Shown: piece by piece, positions 8,148 through 16,924 of the stretch
How the letters are laid out: the number at the start of each line of letters is the position of its first letter
Position numbering within the stretch: position 1 is the stretch's first letter
Assembly: GCF_019753045.1 (NCBI RefSeq)
Contig: NZ_JAIELN010000011.1
Span: forward strand, 1-64,000
DNA length: 64,000 nucleotides
Reading direction: 5' to 3'
Source of the DNA: Hyphomicrobium sp.
GTDB taxonomy: Bacteria > Pseudomonadota > Alphaproteobacteria > Rhizobiales > Hyphomicrobiaceae
The notes under the pieces: generated by a model
Databases searched by the model: none
Told to the model about the DNA's origin: nothing
The model's input: only the letters and a program-made list of their open reading frames with translations
Translations under genes and position numbers: made by a program

Positions 8148-11100
8148 TTAGTGGAAATCCCGTGATTTCGGGATGACGCGAACATTGCGCGGATGACGCG
8201 GCTTCGGCTCGCGCGAGAAACGCGGATGTATCCGCCGCTCGTCTTTTCGGCTCGGATGCGCGGAGCCGGGCTCCGGGTGCAGCACCTCATCCGCATTCGC
8301 CACCGGCACATCCATGTCCGCCGCCCATTCGGAAAGACGCAGCAGCCAATCGCTCCTGTCGACAAGCTTCGTCGACACCACATGAATGATATCCGCGTGC
8401 TTCTCGACCTGCCTTTGCAGACGGCCTTCAACCACGATGAGCCGCGACGTCATCACGACCTTGCGAAAACGTTCGAGCAGCTTCGGCCAGACGATGACAT
8501 TGGCAATGCCGGTCTCATCCTCGATCGTCATGAACACGACGTTGCCCGTTCCCGGCCGTTGCCGGACGAGCACGACGCCCGCCACTCGAACAAAGGAGTC
8601 GTTTTTCGCTTGTCCCAATTCCTTGCAGGACAGCACGCGTTCGCGGCGAAAATCCTCGCGCAGAAACGACATCGGATGCGCCTTGAGCGAAAGACGTAGC
8701 GTCTGGTAGTCGTTGACCACATGCTCCGAGAGCGCCATCTCGGGCAATTTGACGTCGGCCTCCTTCCCAACGTCTCGCGTCTCGCTCCAGGAAAAGAGCG
8801 GCAGCGGCGGCGCATTGGAGAGCGCCTTGACTTCCCAGAGAGCCTGTCGTCTGTCGAGCCCCAGCGAGCGAAACGCATCCGCCGCCGCGAGCTTCTCGAG
8901 TACAGGAACACGTAATCTTCCGCGCGCAACGAGTTCGGAAAGAGTGTCCAAATTCCCCCTCTCCCCATGCCCCTGCACTCGGCATGGGGAGAGGGTTGGG
9001 GTGAGGGGCTGCTGCTCGCTCGGTGGTTGGAGCAGCCCCTCACCCTGACCCTCTCCCCGCTCGCGGGGAGAGGGGAGATCGAGCGAGCACGACAGACCGT
9101 CGATATCATCTTCCGAAAGGCCATCGACGAGCCGCAAACCAAGCCGCAGAGCCGGTGGCCCCTCGTCATTGTCCTCAAGCGTCGAATGCCATGCCGAGAA
9201 CGAGACATCTGCCTCCCGCACCTCGACGCCATGCTCGTGAGCATCGCGCACGATCTGCGCGGGCGCGTAAAAACCCATCGGCTGCGAATTCAAAAGCGCG
9301 CACGCAAACGCCGCCGGATGATGACATTTGATCCAGGACGACACATAGACGAGCAGTGCGAAGCTCGCCGCATGGCTCTCGGGAAAGCCGTATTCGCCAA
9401 AGCCCTTGATCTGGGCAAAACAACGCGCCGCAAATTCCTCTTCATAGCCGCGCTCGACCATGCGCGAGACCATCTTCTCTTCAAGGAGACCGATCGTGCC
9501 GACACGGCGAAACGTTGCCATCGCCCGTCTGAGATCGTTAACCTCCTTATCGTTGAACTCGGCGGCAACCATCGCAATGCGCATCGCCTGCTCTTGAAAA
9601 AGCGGCACGCCCAATGTCTGGCCGAGAATGTTCTTGAGTTCGTCTTCGTCGCCGCCCTTTGGATAAGGATAGACCACGGCCTCGAGCTCGTTGCGGCGCC
9701 TGAGATAGGGATGCACCATGTCGCCTTGGATCGGCCCCGGACGCACGATCGCGACCTCAATGACGAGATCATAGAATTCCTGCGGCTTCAGCCTTGGCAG
9801 CATGTTCATCTGCGCCCGGCTTTCGACCTGGAACACGCCGAGGGAATCCGCGCGGCACAGCATATCGTAAGTCGGCTTGTCCGCGCGCGGCACGGTTGCA
9901 AGCGTATACGTCTCGCCATGATGCTTCTCGATCAGATCGAAAGCCTTGCGAATGCAGGTCAGCATGCCGAGCGCCAGAACGTCGACCTTCATCAATCCCA
10001 GCGCCGCGATATCGTCCTTGTCCCATTCGATGAAGGTGCGGTCCGCCATCGCCGCATTGCCGACCGGCACGACCTCGACCAAAGGACCGCGCGTGAGCAC
10101 GAAGCCGCCGACGTGCTGCGACAGATGCCGTGGAAATCCCATCAATTCCTGCGCAAGCTTCATCGCCGCCGCAAGCGTCCGGTCCGCGGGATCGAGCCCC
10201 GCGCCGCGAACGTGCTTTTCCGGCGGAACGCCGCCCCCGTGCGTTCCCCACACCATGCCGGCAAGCGCCGAGATCGTATCTTCCGAAAGGCCGAACACCT
10301 TGCCGACATCGCGCACGGCCGATCGCGAACGATATGAAATGACGGTTGCGGTCAGCCCTGCACGGTCGCGGCCATAGCGCTCATAGATCCATTGAATGAC
10401 CTCTTCGCGCCGCTCGTGTTCGAAATCGACATCGATGTCGGGTGGCTCCAGGCGCGCAGACGAGATGAAGCGCTCGAAGAGCAGATTGACCTCGATCGGG
10501 TTCACCGCCGTAATGCCGAGGCAGTAGCAGACGACCGAGTTCGCAGCCGAACCGCGCCCCTGGCAGAGAATGTCCTTGGATCTCGCGAACGCGACAATGT
10601 CGTGGACGGTCAAAAAATACGGCGCGAACTGGAGCTCGCCAATCAGCTTGAGCTCTTTCTCGATCGTGTCTCGAACTTTTTCCGGAACGCCTTCGGGAAA
10701 GTGGCTTTGAGCACCTTTCCAGGTCAGCTCGACAAGATGCTCCTGCGGGGTTTTGCCCGGCGGCACCGGCTCGTCCGGATATTCGTATTTGAGATCGCCG
10801 AGCGAAAACCGGCAGGCTTCGACGATGTCGAGCGTCCGCGCCAGCGCCGCTTCATGACCTCTGAAGAGGTGCGCCATTTCTTCCGCACTCTTGAGGTATC
10901 GCTCGGCATTGGCCTCGAGCCGAAGGCCGGCTTCGCGAAGCGTCGTCTTTTCGCGAATGCAGGTGACGACATCCTGCAGCGGACGGCACTCGGCATGATG
11001 ATAGAGCACGTCGTTGGTCGCGACGATCGGCGTGCCCGCCCGGTCGCCAAGCACGGCGAGCGCCGCGATGCGCGACCGGTCATCCCCGCGATAAGTATGC

Positions 11101-11681
11101 GAAGCCGCAAGATAAAGGGGCGCATGACCGAGAGCGCCTTTGATCCGCCGCAACGACGACTGAAGCGTCCCCGGTTTGGCGGCGTCTTCCCCAGCATCCG
11201 ATGAGGGTGGAAAGCGAAAAATCTGCGCGCTCTGTGTCGAGGAAAATTGAGAAACTTCGCGCCAATCCCAGTCATCCGGAGGCAGAGCGATGAAGATCTG
11301 GCCTTCCGCATGCGCGGCGACATCGGCGAGATAGAGAATGCACTTGCCTTTGTCCGCCCTGAGTTGCCCATACGAGAGCAAGCGGCAGAGCCGCCCATAG
11401 GCCACGCGATCCGTCGGATAGACGAGCAGGCTCGGCGCATCTTCGAGATCAAGACGCGCGCCGATCACGAGACGAATTTTAGGTTTCTCTTCCCCCTCAT
11501 CCGGTTTCGCCGCCACGTACGCACGCACGACGCCGGCGAGCGAATTGCGATCCGTCACCGCAATCGCCGAAAGACCCAGCGCCTTCGCCTGTTCGACAAG
11601 ATCTTCCGCATGCGAGGCGCCCCGCAGAAACGAGAAGTTCGTTGTCACCTGAAGCTCGGCGTAGCGAAGCGTCATCGGCAT
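8148..11681 (-). CDS. dnaE2: Error-prone DNA polymerase DnaE2 (ImuC)
   Basis: About 1177 residues from the ATG at 11681, four bases after the imuB stop (a further in-frame ATG sits at 11675). The N-terminus has the PHP domain ('TTNFSFLRGASHAEDL', 'AVTDRNSLAG'). The palm carries the catalytic acidic motif 'PDIDVDFEHERREEV', and 'GVFQVESRAQM' and the OB-fold region 'RVAGVVLVRQRPGTGNV' follow. DnaE2 works with ImuA and ImuB in SOS-induced translesion synthesis. The protein is longer than most DnaE2 because an in-frame block of about 40 residues (encoded by 8955-9075, reading DLPSPRERGEG...HGERGN) is a palindromic repeat, placed after 'DDIDGL' in a region between conserved blocks. Regulation is expected through the LexA box before imuA. 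Confidence 0.95.
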   Translation of the reverse strand: MPMTLRYAELQVTTNFSFLRGASHAEDLVEQAKALGLSAIAVTDRNSLAGVVRAYVAAKPDEGEEKPKIRLVIGARLDLEDAPSLLVYPTDRVAYGRLCRLLSYGQLRADKGKCILYLADVAAHAEGQIFIALPPDDWDWREVSQFSSTQSAQIFRFPPSSDAGEDAAKPGTLQSSLRRIKGALGHAPLYLAASHTYRGDDRSRIAALAVLGDRAGTPIVATNDVLYHHAECRPLQDVVTCIREKTTLREAGLRLEANAERYLKSAEEMAHLFRGHEAALARTLDIVEACRFSLGDLKYEYPDEPVPPGKTPQEHLVELTWKGAQSHFPEGVPEKVRDTIEKELKLIGELQFAPYFLTVHDIVAFARSKDILCQGRGSAANSVVCYCLGITAVNPIEVNLLFERFISSARLEPPDIDVDFEHERREEVIQWIYERYGRDRAGLTATVISYRSRSAVRDVGKVFGLSEDTISALAGMVWGTHGGGVPPEKHVRGAGLDPADRTLAAAMKLAQELMGFPRHLSQHVGGFVLTRGPLVEVVPVGNAAMADRTFIEWDKDDIAALGLMKVDVLALGMLTCIRKAFDLIEKHHGETYTLATVPRADKPTYDMLCRADSLGVFQVESRAQMNMLPRLKPQEFYDLVIEVAIVRPGPIQGDMVHPYLRRRNELEAVVYPYPKGGDEDELKNILGQTLGVPLFQEQAMRIAMVAAEFNDKEVNDLRRAMATFRRVGTIGLLEEKMVSRMVERGYEEEFAARCFAQIKGFGEYGFPESHAASFALLVYVSSWIKCHHPAAFACALLNSQPMGFYAPAQIVRDAHEHGVEVREADVSFSAWHSTLEDNDEGPPALRLGLRLVDGLSEDDIDGLSCSLDLPSPRERGEGQGEGLLQPPSEQQPLTPTLSPCRVQGHGERGNLDTLSELVARGRLRVPVLEKLAAADAFRSLGLDRRQALWEVKALSNAPPLPLFSWSETRDVGKEADVKLPEMALSEHVVNDYQTLRLSLKAHPMSFLREDFRRERVLSCKELGQAKNDSFVRVAGVVLVRQRPGTGNVVFMTIEDETGIANVIVWPKLLERFRKVVMTSRLIVVEGRLQRQVEKHADIIHVVSTKLVDRSDWLLRLSEWAADMDVPVANADEVLHPEPGSAHPSRKDERRIHPRFSREPKPRHPRNVRVIPKSRDFH
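8955..9075. repeat. Three-hairpin palindromic repeat inserted in frame in dnaE2
   Basis: Three perfect hairpins lie head to tail: 15 bp arms at 8957-8971/8981-8995, 15 bp arms at 8999-9013/9031-9045, and 12 bp arms at 9049-9060/9063-9074 with a two-base loop. The outer hairpins share CCCTCTCCCC...GGGGAGAGGG and the middle one is GGGTGAGGGGCTGCT. The layout is a cloverleaf-like miniature element. It stays open in the dnaE2 frame and adds about 40 residues. Repeats of this CTCTCCCC type are familiar between genes in Hyphomicrobiales; here one sits inside a coding sequence. Confidence 0.9.
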
Positions 11682-11685
11682 CGAC

Positions 11686-13284
11686 TCACGCAAATAGCCC
11701 ATGCAGGAACCACGAGGGCCGCTCGCTTCCCTCTTCGCCCTCATAAAGGCCATGCCGGAAGACCCAGTACATCGCGCCTTGCTGGTCCTCTATCCGGTAA
11801 TAGTCGCGCGTGCGCGGCCGCTTCTGATCTTCATCGAGATAGAGCGTCCGCCACCATTCAGGCGCGATGCGCTCCGGTCCTTCGGCCCGCGCCACGCGAC
11901 GCTCGACACGCCGCCAGATGAAACTCGCCGGCGGTCCATCCGGCACACCGGCCGTAACTTGAATCGGCTCAGGCCGCGAAAGCATGAAAGCCGGACGAAG
12001 CAATCGCTTCGGATAGGGCCAAGGCGGCGTGTATGACGCAACGCGCGAAGACGTTTCAGCCGCCAGCACATCGAGCGCCGGGAGCCGAATTTCCGCACGT
12101 TCCGGGATGTGGCTGCCATTGGGACGCAACACCGTAATCGCGTCGCGCCCGAGTCGATTGACGAGACGGTCGACAAGCTCCGAAGGATCGCGAAAGGCCG
12201 CGCCCTGAGGCGAGCCAAAACCCTTTTGGTTGGCTCCGCGCTTTCCCGCACGCACCGCGTCGAGCCGGAGAATATCGACCCCGAAGCCCGCGTCGATGCT
12301 CGAAAATTTCTCGCTGAGCAGCGCCATCATGTGGCGGGCGTCATGACAAGGCGTGCTCATGGCAGCGGCAATTGTCCCGCTCGTGCCGTCGGCGCGATAG
12401 AACGTCAGACGAAGAACCCGCACGCCGAGATCCTTCGCCGCAAGCGCGGCTGCGAGTTCGTTCGCAAGTTCATTCGTAAAGGCCTCCAAGGCTTCCGAAG
12501 AGATCAGAGGCTCCGCGAAAGCCCGCGCCACCGAGAGGACGGGCGGCGGCAGCATCGGCCGGCGCGGCTCCTCCATCGCGCCAAGGGCCTGATCGAGCCG
12601 CACGAGAACGGCGGCGGCAACGTCAGAAGAACGAAAGCGCCGCGCCAAGCTATCGCGTGGAATATCGTAGAGCTGACCGATGTGGCGAAGGCCCAACCGC
12701 TTCAGCAGCAGAATCCGCGAAGCATCGAGCCGCAGCGCCTCGACAGGAAGAAAACCAATCGCCGCGTGCGTCTCGGAAACGGGCGCCATCGACCACGCAG
12801 CATCGGGTGGGCAACCGAAACGGGCGAGCGCATGCGCAGCGCCAAGCGTATCGGCAAGCCCGGCCTGCACGGCAACGCCGAACGACAAAAGATGCTGCGT
12901 CATGTCATTGAGCAAGTTCTCTTCGCCCCCGAAGAGATGAGCGACGCCGCTAACGTCGATCCACAAGCCGTCATTTCCGTCGATGTGCCGGTTCGGACCG
13001 TAGCGGCCGGCCCAGCGCGCGAGCTTCAAAAGCGCAATGCGATCTTTCTCGGGCTCGGCGGGACGCGACAGGAGATCGGGATGCGCCGCCCTGGCATCGG
13101 CCAGCGATGTGCCGGCCTCGATCCCGAGACGCGCGGCAGTCTCGTTGACGGCCACGATCGCCAGACCATGCGCTCCGCTCTCAATAAGCGCGAACGGCTG
13201 CTGGGACGGCACGGCCGTCGGCTCCGCGCGCCTGAGCCGGAATATCGGCCACGATGGAAGCCAAATCGAAACGACGCGTTTCAT
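11686..13284 (-). CDS. imuB: Y-family polymerase-like protein ImuB
   Basis: About 532 residues from ATG 13284 (MKRVVSIWLPSWPIFRLRR). An open frame extends 74 codons further up but is low-quality sequence inside imuA. ImuB belongs to the DinB/UmuC fold yet lacks the catalytic acidic residues: where a polymerase has DxD, here the strand reads 'SIWLPSWP'. It acts as the hub linking DnaE2, ImuA and the beta clamp during mutagenic repair. Visible family segments include 'GIEAGTSLADARAAHPDL', 'LWIDVSGVAHLFGGE' and a C-terminal 'YYRIEDQQGAMYWVFRHGLYE'. It overlaps the imuA 3' end by 104 bases and precedes dnaE2 by four bases, so the cassette is one transcript. Confidence 0.93.
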   Translation of the reverse strand: MKRVVSIWLPSWPIFRLRRAEPTAVPSQQPFALIESGAHGLAIVAVNETAARLGIEAGTSLADARAAHPDLLSRPAEPEKDRIALLKLARWAGRYGPNRHIDGNDGLWIDVSGVAHLFGGEENLLNDMTQHLLSFGVAVQAGLADTLGAAHALARFGCPPDAAWSMAPVSETHAAIGFLPVEALRLDASRILLLKRLGLRHIGQLYDIPRDSLARRFRSSDVAAAVLVRLDQALGAMEEPRRPMLPPPVLSVARAFAEPLISSEALEAFTNELANELAAALAAKDLGVRVLRLTFYRADGTSGTIAAAMSTPCHDARHMMALLSEKFSSIDAGFGVDILRLDAVRAGKRGANQKGFGSPQGAAFRDPSELVDRLVNRLGRDAITVLRPNGSHIPERAEIRLPALDVLAAETSSRVASYTPPWPYPKRLLRPAFMLSRPEPIQVTAGVPDGPPASFIWRRVERRVARAEGPERIAPEWWRTLYLDEDQKRPRTRDYYRIEDQQGAMYWVFRHGLYEGEEGSERPSWFLHGLFA

Positions 13285-14158
13285 CACTCCACTCCAGAAG
13301 CATAGGAGACCGCGCGGCGCTTTCGGGACGCGCCCTGCAGCGCTCCAGCGCGATCGAAAAGCGCGGAGCCCCTGGCGCACGCGGGTCGAAAGTGTGCGGC
13401 GCACTCCCGCCGCGCTGCACGCGCCATCGGGTTGCCGTTGCCCCGGCGGGCTCGGAAGCGGGATGCGTGACGAGAAGGCAAGGCGTTGCCGTCTCTCCGG
13501 CCGCAAGGCTCAAGCGGCGCGCCGGCGTCAACTCCGCCTCTTCGACAATGCCGATGACAACGGCGAGGCTCTGAGCCCGGAGACTCTCTTCGATCGCGTT
13601 CAACGCGTCGCCCGCACGCGCCGTCTCGACGATGATGAGGCGCGATGGATCGAGACCAAGGCTCGCAAGGCCCGCCGCCGACGGAGAGCCGAATTCGCCG
13701 GCAAGCTGCCGCGGCCAGCACCACAGCACCCAAGGCCCAATCCCGGAACCAGCCATCGAAGAGGAAGCATGTGCCTCTTCGCCGGCCGCGAATGTATCGA
13801 TCCGGCGAACGGCAAGGCGAGCCGCAAAACCTATCCCGGCCATCCAGTCGGCCGCCGACGCGCCATGAATGGCAGAAGGCACGCCCTTGATTTCATGAAG
13901 GGAATTCGCCTCGAGCCCTCTCGGCAGAAGATCGTCGCAGGCCGGACAGCCAAGCTCCCAACGCAACCGCCTCCGCGAGCGGGGCAATGGTGAATTTTCC
14001 GGAACCGCAGATGCCCCCCGGCGCGGAGCATGTCGTTCGATATGTAAAATGCGGGAGCGTAAGCTTTCGATAACTGAATCTTTAACTGCATCCTTCCCGG
14101 GATCTGGGGATAGACCCGAGACGGCAGGAGAAACTCTCGAGTCCAATAGGAACCTCAT
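13181..14158 (-). CDS. imuA: ImuA, RecA-like protein of the SOS mutagenesis cassette
   Basis: A 325-residue protein of the ImuA/SulA-like group that heads imuA-imuB-dnaE2. The recognisable core starts near 'LHEIKGVPSAIHGASAADW' and continues with 'WVLWCWPRQLAGEFG' and 'LDPSRLIIVETARAGDAL'. The C-terminal block 'MLLEWSDETRRFDLAS' is characteristic of ImuA and lies in the overlap with imuB. The first 35 or so residues are poorly conserved in appearance, so a later start is possible. An alphaproteobacterial LexA operator lies 49 bases before the start, matching the DNA-damage induction known for this cassette. Confidence 0.88.
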   Translation of the reverse strand: MRFLLDSRVSPAVSGLSPDPGKDAVKDSVIESLRSRILHIERHAPRRGASAVPENSPLPRSRRRLRWELGCPACDDLLPRGLEANSLHEIKGVPSAIHGASAADWMAGIGFAARLAVRRIDTFAAGEEAHASSSMAGSGIGPWVLWCWPRQLAGEFGSPSAAGLASLGLDPSRLIIVETARAGDALNAIEESLRAQSLAVVIGIVEEAELTPARRLSLAAGETATPCLLVTHPASEPAGATATRWRVQRGGSAPHTFDPRAPGAPRFSIALERCRARPESAARSPMLLEWSDETRRFDLASIVADIPAQARGADGRAVPAAVRAY

Positions 14159-14206
14159 GGTAAAGAAGTCCGTTTAGGGAACGCTTTCGAGCGATCCTCC
14201 AATAAT

Positions 14207-14221
14207 GTTCATCGTTTGTTC
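14207..14221 (-). promoter_or_regulatory. LexA operator (SOS box) before imuA
   Basis: The plus strand reads GTTC, seven bases, GTTC (14207-14210 and 14218-14221). GTTC-N7-GTTC is the established LexA site of Alphaproteobacteria. It lies 49-63 bases upstream of the imuA start, the right place to repress imuA-imuB-dnaE2. The direct-repeat site is not strand-specific; it is assigned to imuA because no plus-strand start is near. Confidence 0.85.
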
Positions 14222-14344
14222 TAATGACAACCCTTCGATCCGTCAAGTCTGCGCAGACAAAGAACGAACTCAAATTACGCCGTCATCGAACCGCAACACA
14301 TCGTTCTAAAATTCGTAAAACCCTAGGAAAGTCAGAGGGGAGCG

Positions 14345-14494
14345 ATGCAATCCGTATGGAACTGTGACTTCCCTGCTCTGCCGACGGCATCGAGACTGAA
14401 TTATACCGGCTCTTCACCATTCGAAGCACAGGATGACCCCCTCGTTCTGTGTTTAGTATATTTGTTGTTCACCAACCGGAGCATCCCCCGATGA
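14345..14494 (+). CDS. Possible 49-residue ORF coupled to the L,D-transpeptidase gene
   Basis: ATG at 14345 is preceded by a strong GAGGGGAG. The frame runs 49 codons and its TGA (14492-14494) overlaps the next gene's ATG (14491) as ATGA. The product would be mostly polar with a C-terminal hydrophobic run 'PLVLCLVYLLF', suggesting a membrane tail. I know no homologue. The ribosome site and exact overlap argue for translation; the short length and unremarkable composition argue for chance or for a leader role. Confidence 0.35.
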   Translation: MQSVWNCDFPALPTASRLNYTGSSPFEAQDDPLVLCLVYLLFTNRSIPR

Positions 14495-15753
14495 GCCTGC
14501 GCTTCCTCAGCGGATTAACCCTTGCAGCCATCGTCACGGCGGGCGGGTTGATGTCCGCATCATCGGCCAAGGCCGAAGACCTCATAGATTTCCTTTGGGG
14601 CGGCAGCGCCGAATATGGCGGCGGTCGCAGCATTGTGTCGTTCGATCCGAAGTACAAACCCGGTCAGGTGATCGTTTCGTTCTCCGACCGCCGGCTCTAT
14701 TGGATCACGAAGCCGGGCGAGGCGATGACCTATCCCGTTGCGGTTCCGAAGGAAGGAGCCCGTTGGCAGGGCGTGACCTCGGTGACCAACAAGCGCATCA
14801 ACCCGCCGTGGACTCCGACGCCGGAAATGGTCAGCAAAAACCCGCGCCTGCCGCGTTGGGTCCCAGGTGGCCATCCGATGAACCCGCTCGGCATCCGGGC
14901 TCTGTACCTCGGCAGCAGCACCTACCGTATCCACGGCACCGACGCGCCCTGGACCATCGGCCAAGCCGTTTCCGCCGGCTGCATCCGCATGACCAACGAA
15001 GACGTGCTCGATCTCTATCCGCGCGTACCCATGGGGACGCGGGTGACCGTTACTTGGCAGCAGTTCTCGACGCAGCCCATCGCGTCCGGCGACAAGTACC
15101 CGCGCTACGGCGATGCCGATTCGAACCCTCGGGCAGCCTCAGCTTCGTCCACGTCGTCCGCTTCGGCTAACTCGGCCCCCAAGGCCTCTGCCGAGGCTTC
15201 TTCGTCGAACTCGTCGTCCTATGAATACAGAGCTTACAACTCGGGCAAAGCGCAGAACGTCCGCGCCACCAGCACCGCATCGAACGACGATGGCGTGAAT
15301 AACTATTTCTGGGATGAGAAGCCGAAGAAGTCTATTTCCCAGGCCGCTCAGGAAGCACGGGATGAAGCATCCCAGGACGCCACGCAGGACGACGACCTGG
15401 CGATGACCCAGAAGTCGGATCCGCAGCAGCGGGACGCTGAGAAGGCGCCCAAGCAAAAAGCTGCTGAGGCAAAATCCGAAACCGAGCCGTCGGCATCATC
15501 GGAGAAGAAGAAAGTTGCCAACACTTCAAGCTCGACATCGAGCGGGAAGAAGAAAGCAACGTCCTCTTCCGTGTCCGATCCTCATGTTGACCCGGTTATG
15601 AGCCCCGCAATGGCTGTTCCGGACCCGGTAAAGCCGAGCGCAGTGTCGGCTCCGTCAAAGGAATCGGATTCCAGCGCGGCGACGACGCGGGCATCGGCTT
15701 CAGAAGCAGACGGACTTCCCGTCCACAAGGCTGCTGCCGTCCAGGTTCAGTGA
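14491..15753 (+). CDS. L,D-transpeptidase (ErfK/YbiS/YcfS/YnhG family) with Ser/Lys-rich tail
   Basis: About 420 residues from ATG 14491 (GGAG ten bases before; a GTG at 14449 is disfavoured because the signal peptide starts at 14491). The signal peptide ends near 'SASSAKAED'. The YkuD catalytic domain spans roughly residues 45-190, with the active-site set 'HGTD' and 'SAGCIRMTNEDVLDLY' (Cys nucleophile). The second half of the protein is low complexity: Ser/Ala runs, then Lys/Glu/Asp-rich repeats without folded-domain character. The enzyme makes 3-3 peptidoglycan crosslinks or attaches proteins to peptidoglycan in the periplasm. The tail may span or bind the wall; that is inference. An intrinsic terminator follows. 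Confidence 0.9.
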   Translation: MSLRFLSGLTLAAIVTAGGLMSASSAKAEDLIDFLWGGSAEYGGGRSIVSFDPKYKPGQVIVSFSDRRLYWITKPGEAMTYPVAVPKEGARWQGVTSVTNKRINPPWTPTPEMVSKNPRLPRWVPGGHPMNPLGIRALYLGSSTYRIHGTDAPWTIGQAVSAGCIRMTNEDVLDLYPRVPMGTRVTVTWQQFSTQPIASGDKYPRYGDADSNPRAASASSTSSASANSAPKASAEASSSNSSSYEYRAYNSGKAQNVRATSTASNDDGVNNYFWDEKPKKSISQAAQEARDEASQDATQDDDLAMTQKSDPQQRDAEKAPKQKAAEAKSETEPSASSEKKKVANTSSSTSSGKKKATSSSVSDPHVDPVMSPAMAVPDPVKPSAVSAPSKESDSSAATTRASASEADGLPVHKAAAVQVQ

Positions 15754-15785
15754 CGCCGCACCTAAAATCCATCATCGAGAATTTG

Positions 15786-15814
15786 AGGGCGGCTGATGAA
15801 GTCGCCCTTTTTCT
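15786..15814 (+). terminator. Intrinsic terminator after the L,D-transpeptidase gene
   Basis: Stem gggcggc against gtcgccc (one G.T pair, optional extension) with a seven-base loop, directly followed by TTTTTC on the plus strand. It starts 33 bases after the stop codon. Confidence 0.75.
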
Positions 15815-15927
15815 TTGACGTCTTCAACGTCCGATCCCACATGAGGGACCGCACACGCCCGCATGAACAGGCGTCTGTTACATTCCGCCTGCAGCAGCTA
15901 GTATGTTGCGACAGTTATCTTTAGCCG

Positions 15928-16896
15928 ATGGCAGCCTTGGTGACATTGCTCGACAGTACCGGCACGACGCCGCGCCCGCGCCACCCCGAGAAGGTCGCGC
16001 ATTCCGAAACGCCGACGTTGCCGAAACCGAACTGGTTAAGGGTCCGTGCACCGGGCTCCCCCGGGTACGACCATACGCGGGCCATCGTTCGCGAACACAA
16101 GCTTCACACCGTCTGCGAAGAGGCCGCCTGCCCGAACATCGGCGATTGCTGGCAAAAGCGGCACGCGACGATGATGATCATGGGCGGGATTTGCACGCGC
16201 GCGTGCGCATTCTGCAACGTCGCGACGGGCCTGCCATCCGCTCTCGATGCCGGCGAACCGCAACGCGTTGCCGAGGCCGTCGCCCGGCTGGCGCTTGAAC
16301 ATGTCGTCGTAACTTCAGTCGATCGCGATGATCTCGCTGACGGCGGCGCGCGGCATTTCGCAGAAACCATCCGCGCGATTCGAACGGCTTCCCCAGGCAC
16401 GACGATCGAAGTCCTGACGCCCGACTTCCTGCGCAAACAGGGTGCACTGGAAATCGTGATCGCAGCGCAGCCCGACGTCTTCAACCACAATCTTGAAACC
16501 GTGCCGGGCCTTTATCTCCGCATTCGCCCTGGCGCCCGCTACTTCCATTCACTCCGGCTCCTGCAGCAGGCCAAGGAAATCGACGCCAAGACCTTCACGA
16601 AGTCTGGGATCATGGTCGGCCTTGGAGAAACACGCGAAGAAGTCCTCCAGGTCATGGACGACCTCCGGTCGGCGGGCGTCGACTTTCTGACGATCGGCCA
16701 ATACCTGCAGCCGACGCGCAAACATGCCGCTGTCGCACGCTATGTTCCGCCGGAAGAGTTCGAAGGCCTTGCACAAGCCGCACGCGCCAAGGGATTCCTG
16801 CTCGTCGCCGCATCGCCTTTGACGCGATCGTCCTACCATGCGGGCGACGATTTCCGCCGCCTTCAGGCAGCCCATCGCGCACACGCCTCGACTTAA
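15928..16896 (+). CDS. lipA: Lipoyl synthase LipA
   Basis: A 322-residue radical-SAM enzyme of normal LipA length. Both iron-sulfur cluster motifs are present: the auxiliary-cluster Cys set '[15 protein letters not shown]' and the radical-SAM '[10 protein letters not shown]'. The C-terminus keeps the 'SSYHAGDDF' segment carrying the conserved Ser ligand. LipA inserts two sulfurs into octanoyl groups on the E2 subunits of 2-oxoacid dehydrogenases and on GcvH. It is followed 28 bases later by hydroxypyruvate isomerase, probably co-transcribed. Confidence 0.97.
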   Translation: MAALVTLLDSTGTTPRPRHPEKVAHSETPTLPKPNWLRVRAPGSPGYDHTRAIVREHKLHTVCEEAACPNIGDCWQKRHATMMIMGGICTRACAFCNVATGLPSALDAGEPQRVAEAVARLALEHVVVTSVDRDDLADGGARHFAETIRAIRTASPGTTIEVLTPDFLRKQGALEIVIAAQPDVFNHNLETVPGLYLRIRPGARYFHSLRLLQQAKEIDAKTFTKSGIMVGLGETREEVLQVMDDLRSAGVDFLTIGQYLQPTRKHAAVARYVPPEEFEGLAQAARAKGFLLVAASPLTRSSYHAGDDFRRLQAAHRAHAST

Positions 16897-16924
16897 TCGA
16901 ACTCATCTCGCAAGCAGAGCGATC

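Noticed and set aside
8967-10337. 456-codon plus-strand frame opposite dnaE2
   Set aside because: It mirrors the third-position GC bias of dnaE2, has Arg/His-rich composition and no recognisable motif; a shadow of the real gene.
12109-13305. 398-codon plus-strand frame opposite imuB
   Set aside because: Same antisense shadow effect; imuB has clear family motifs over the same bases.
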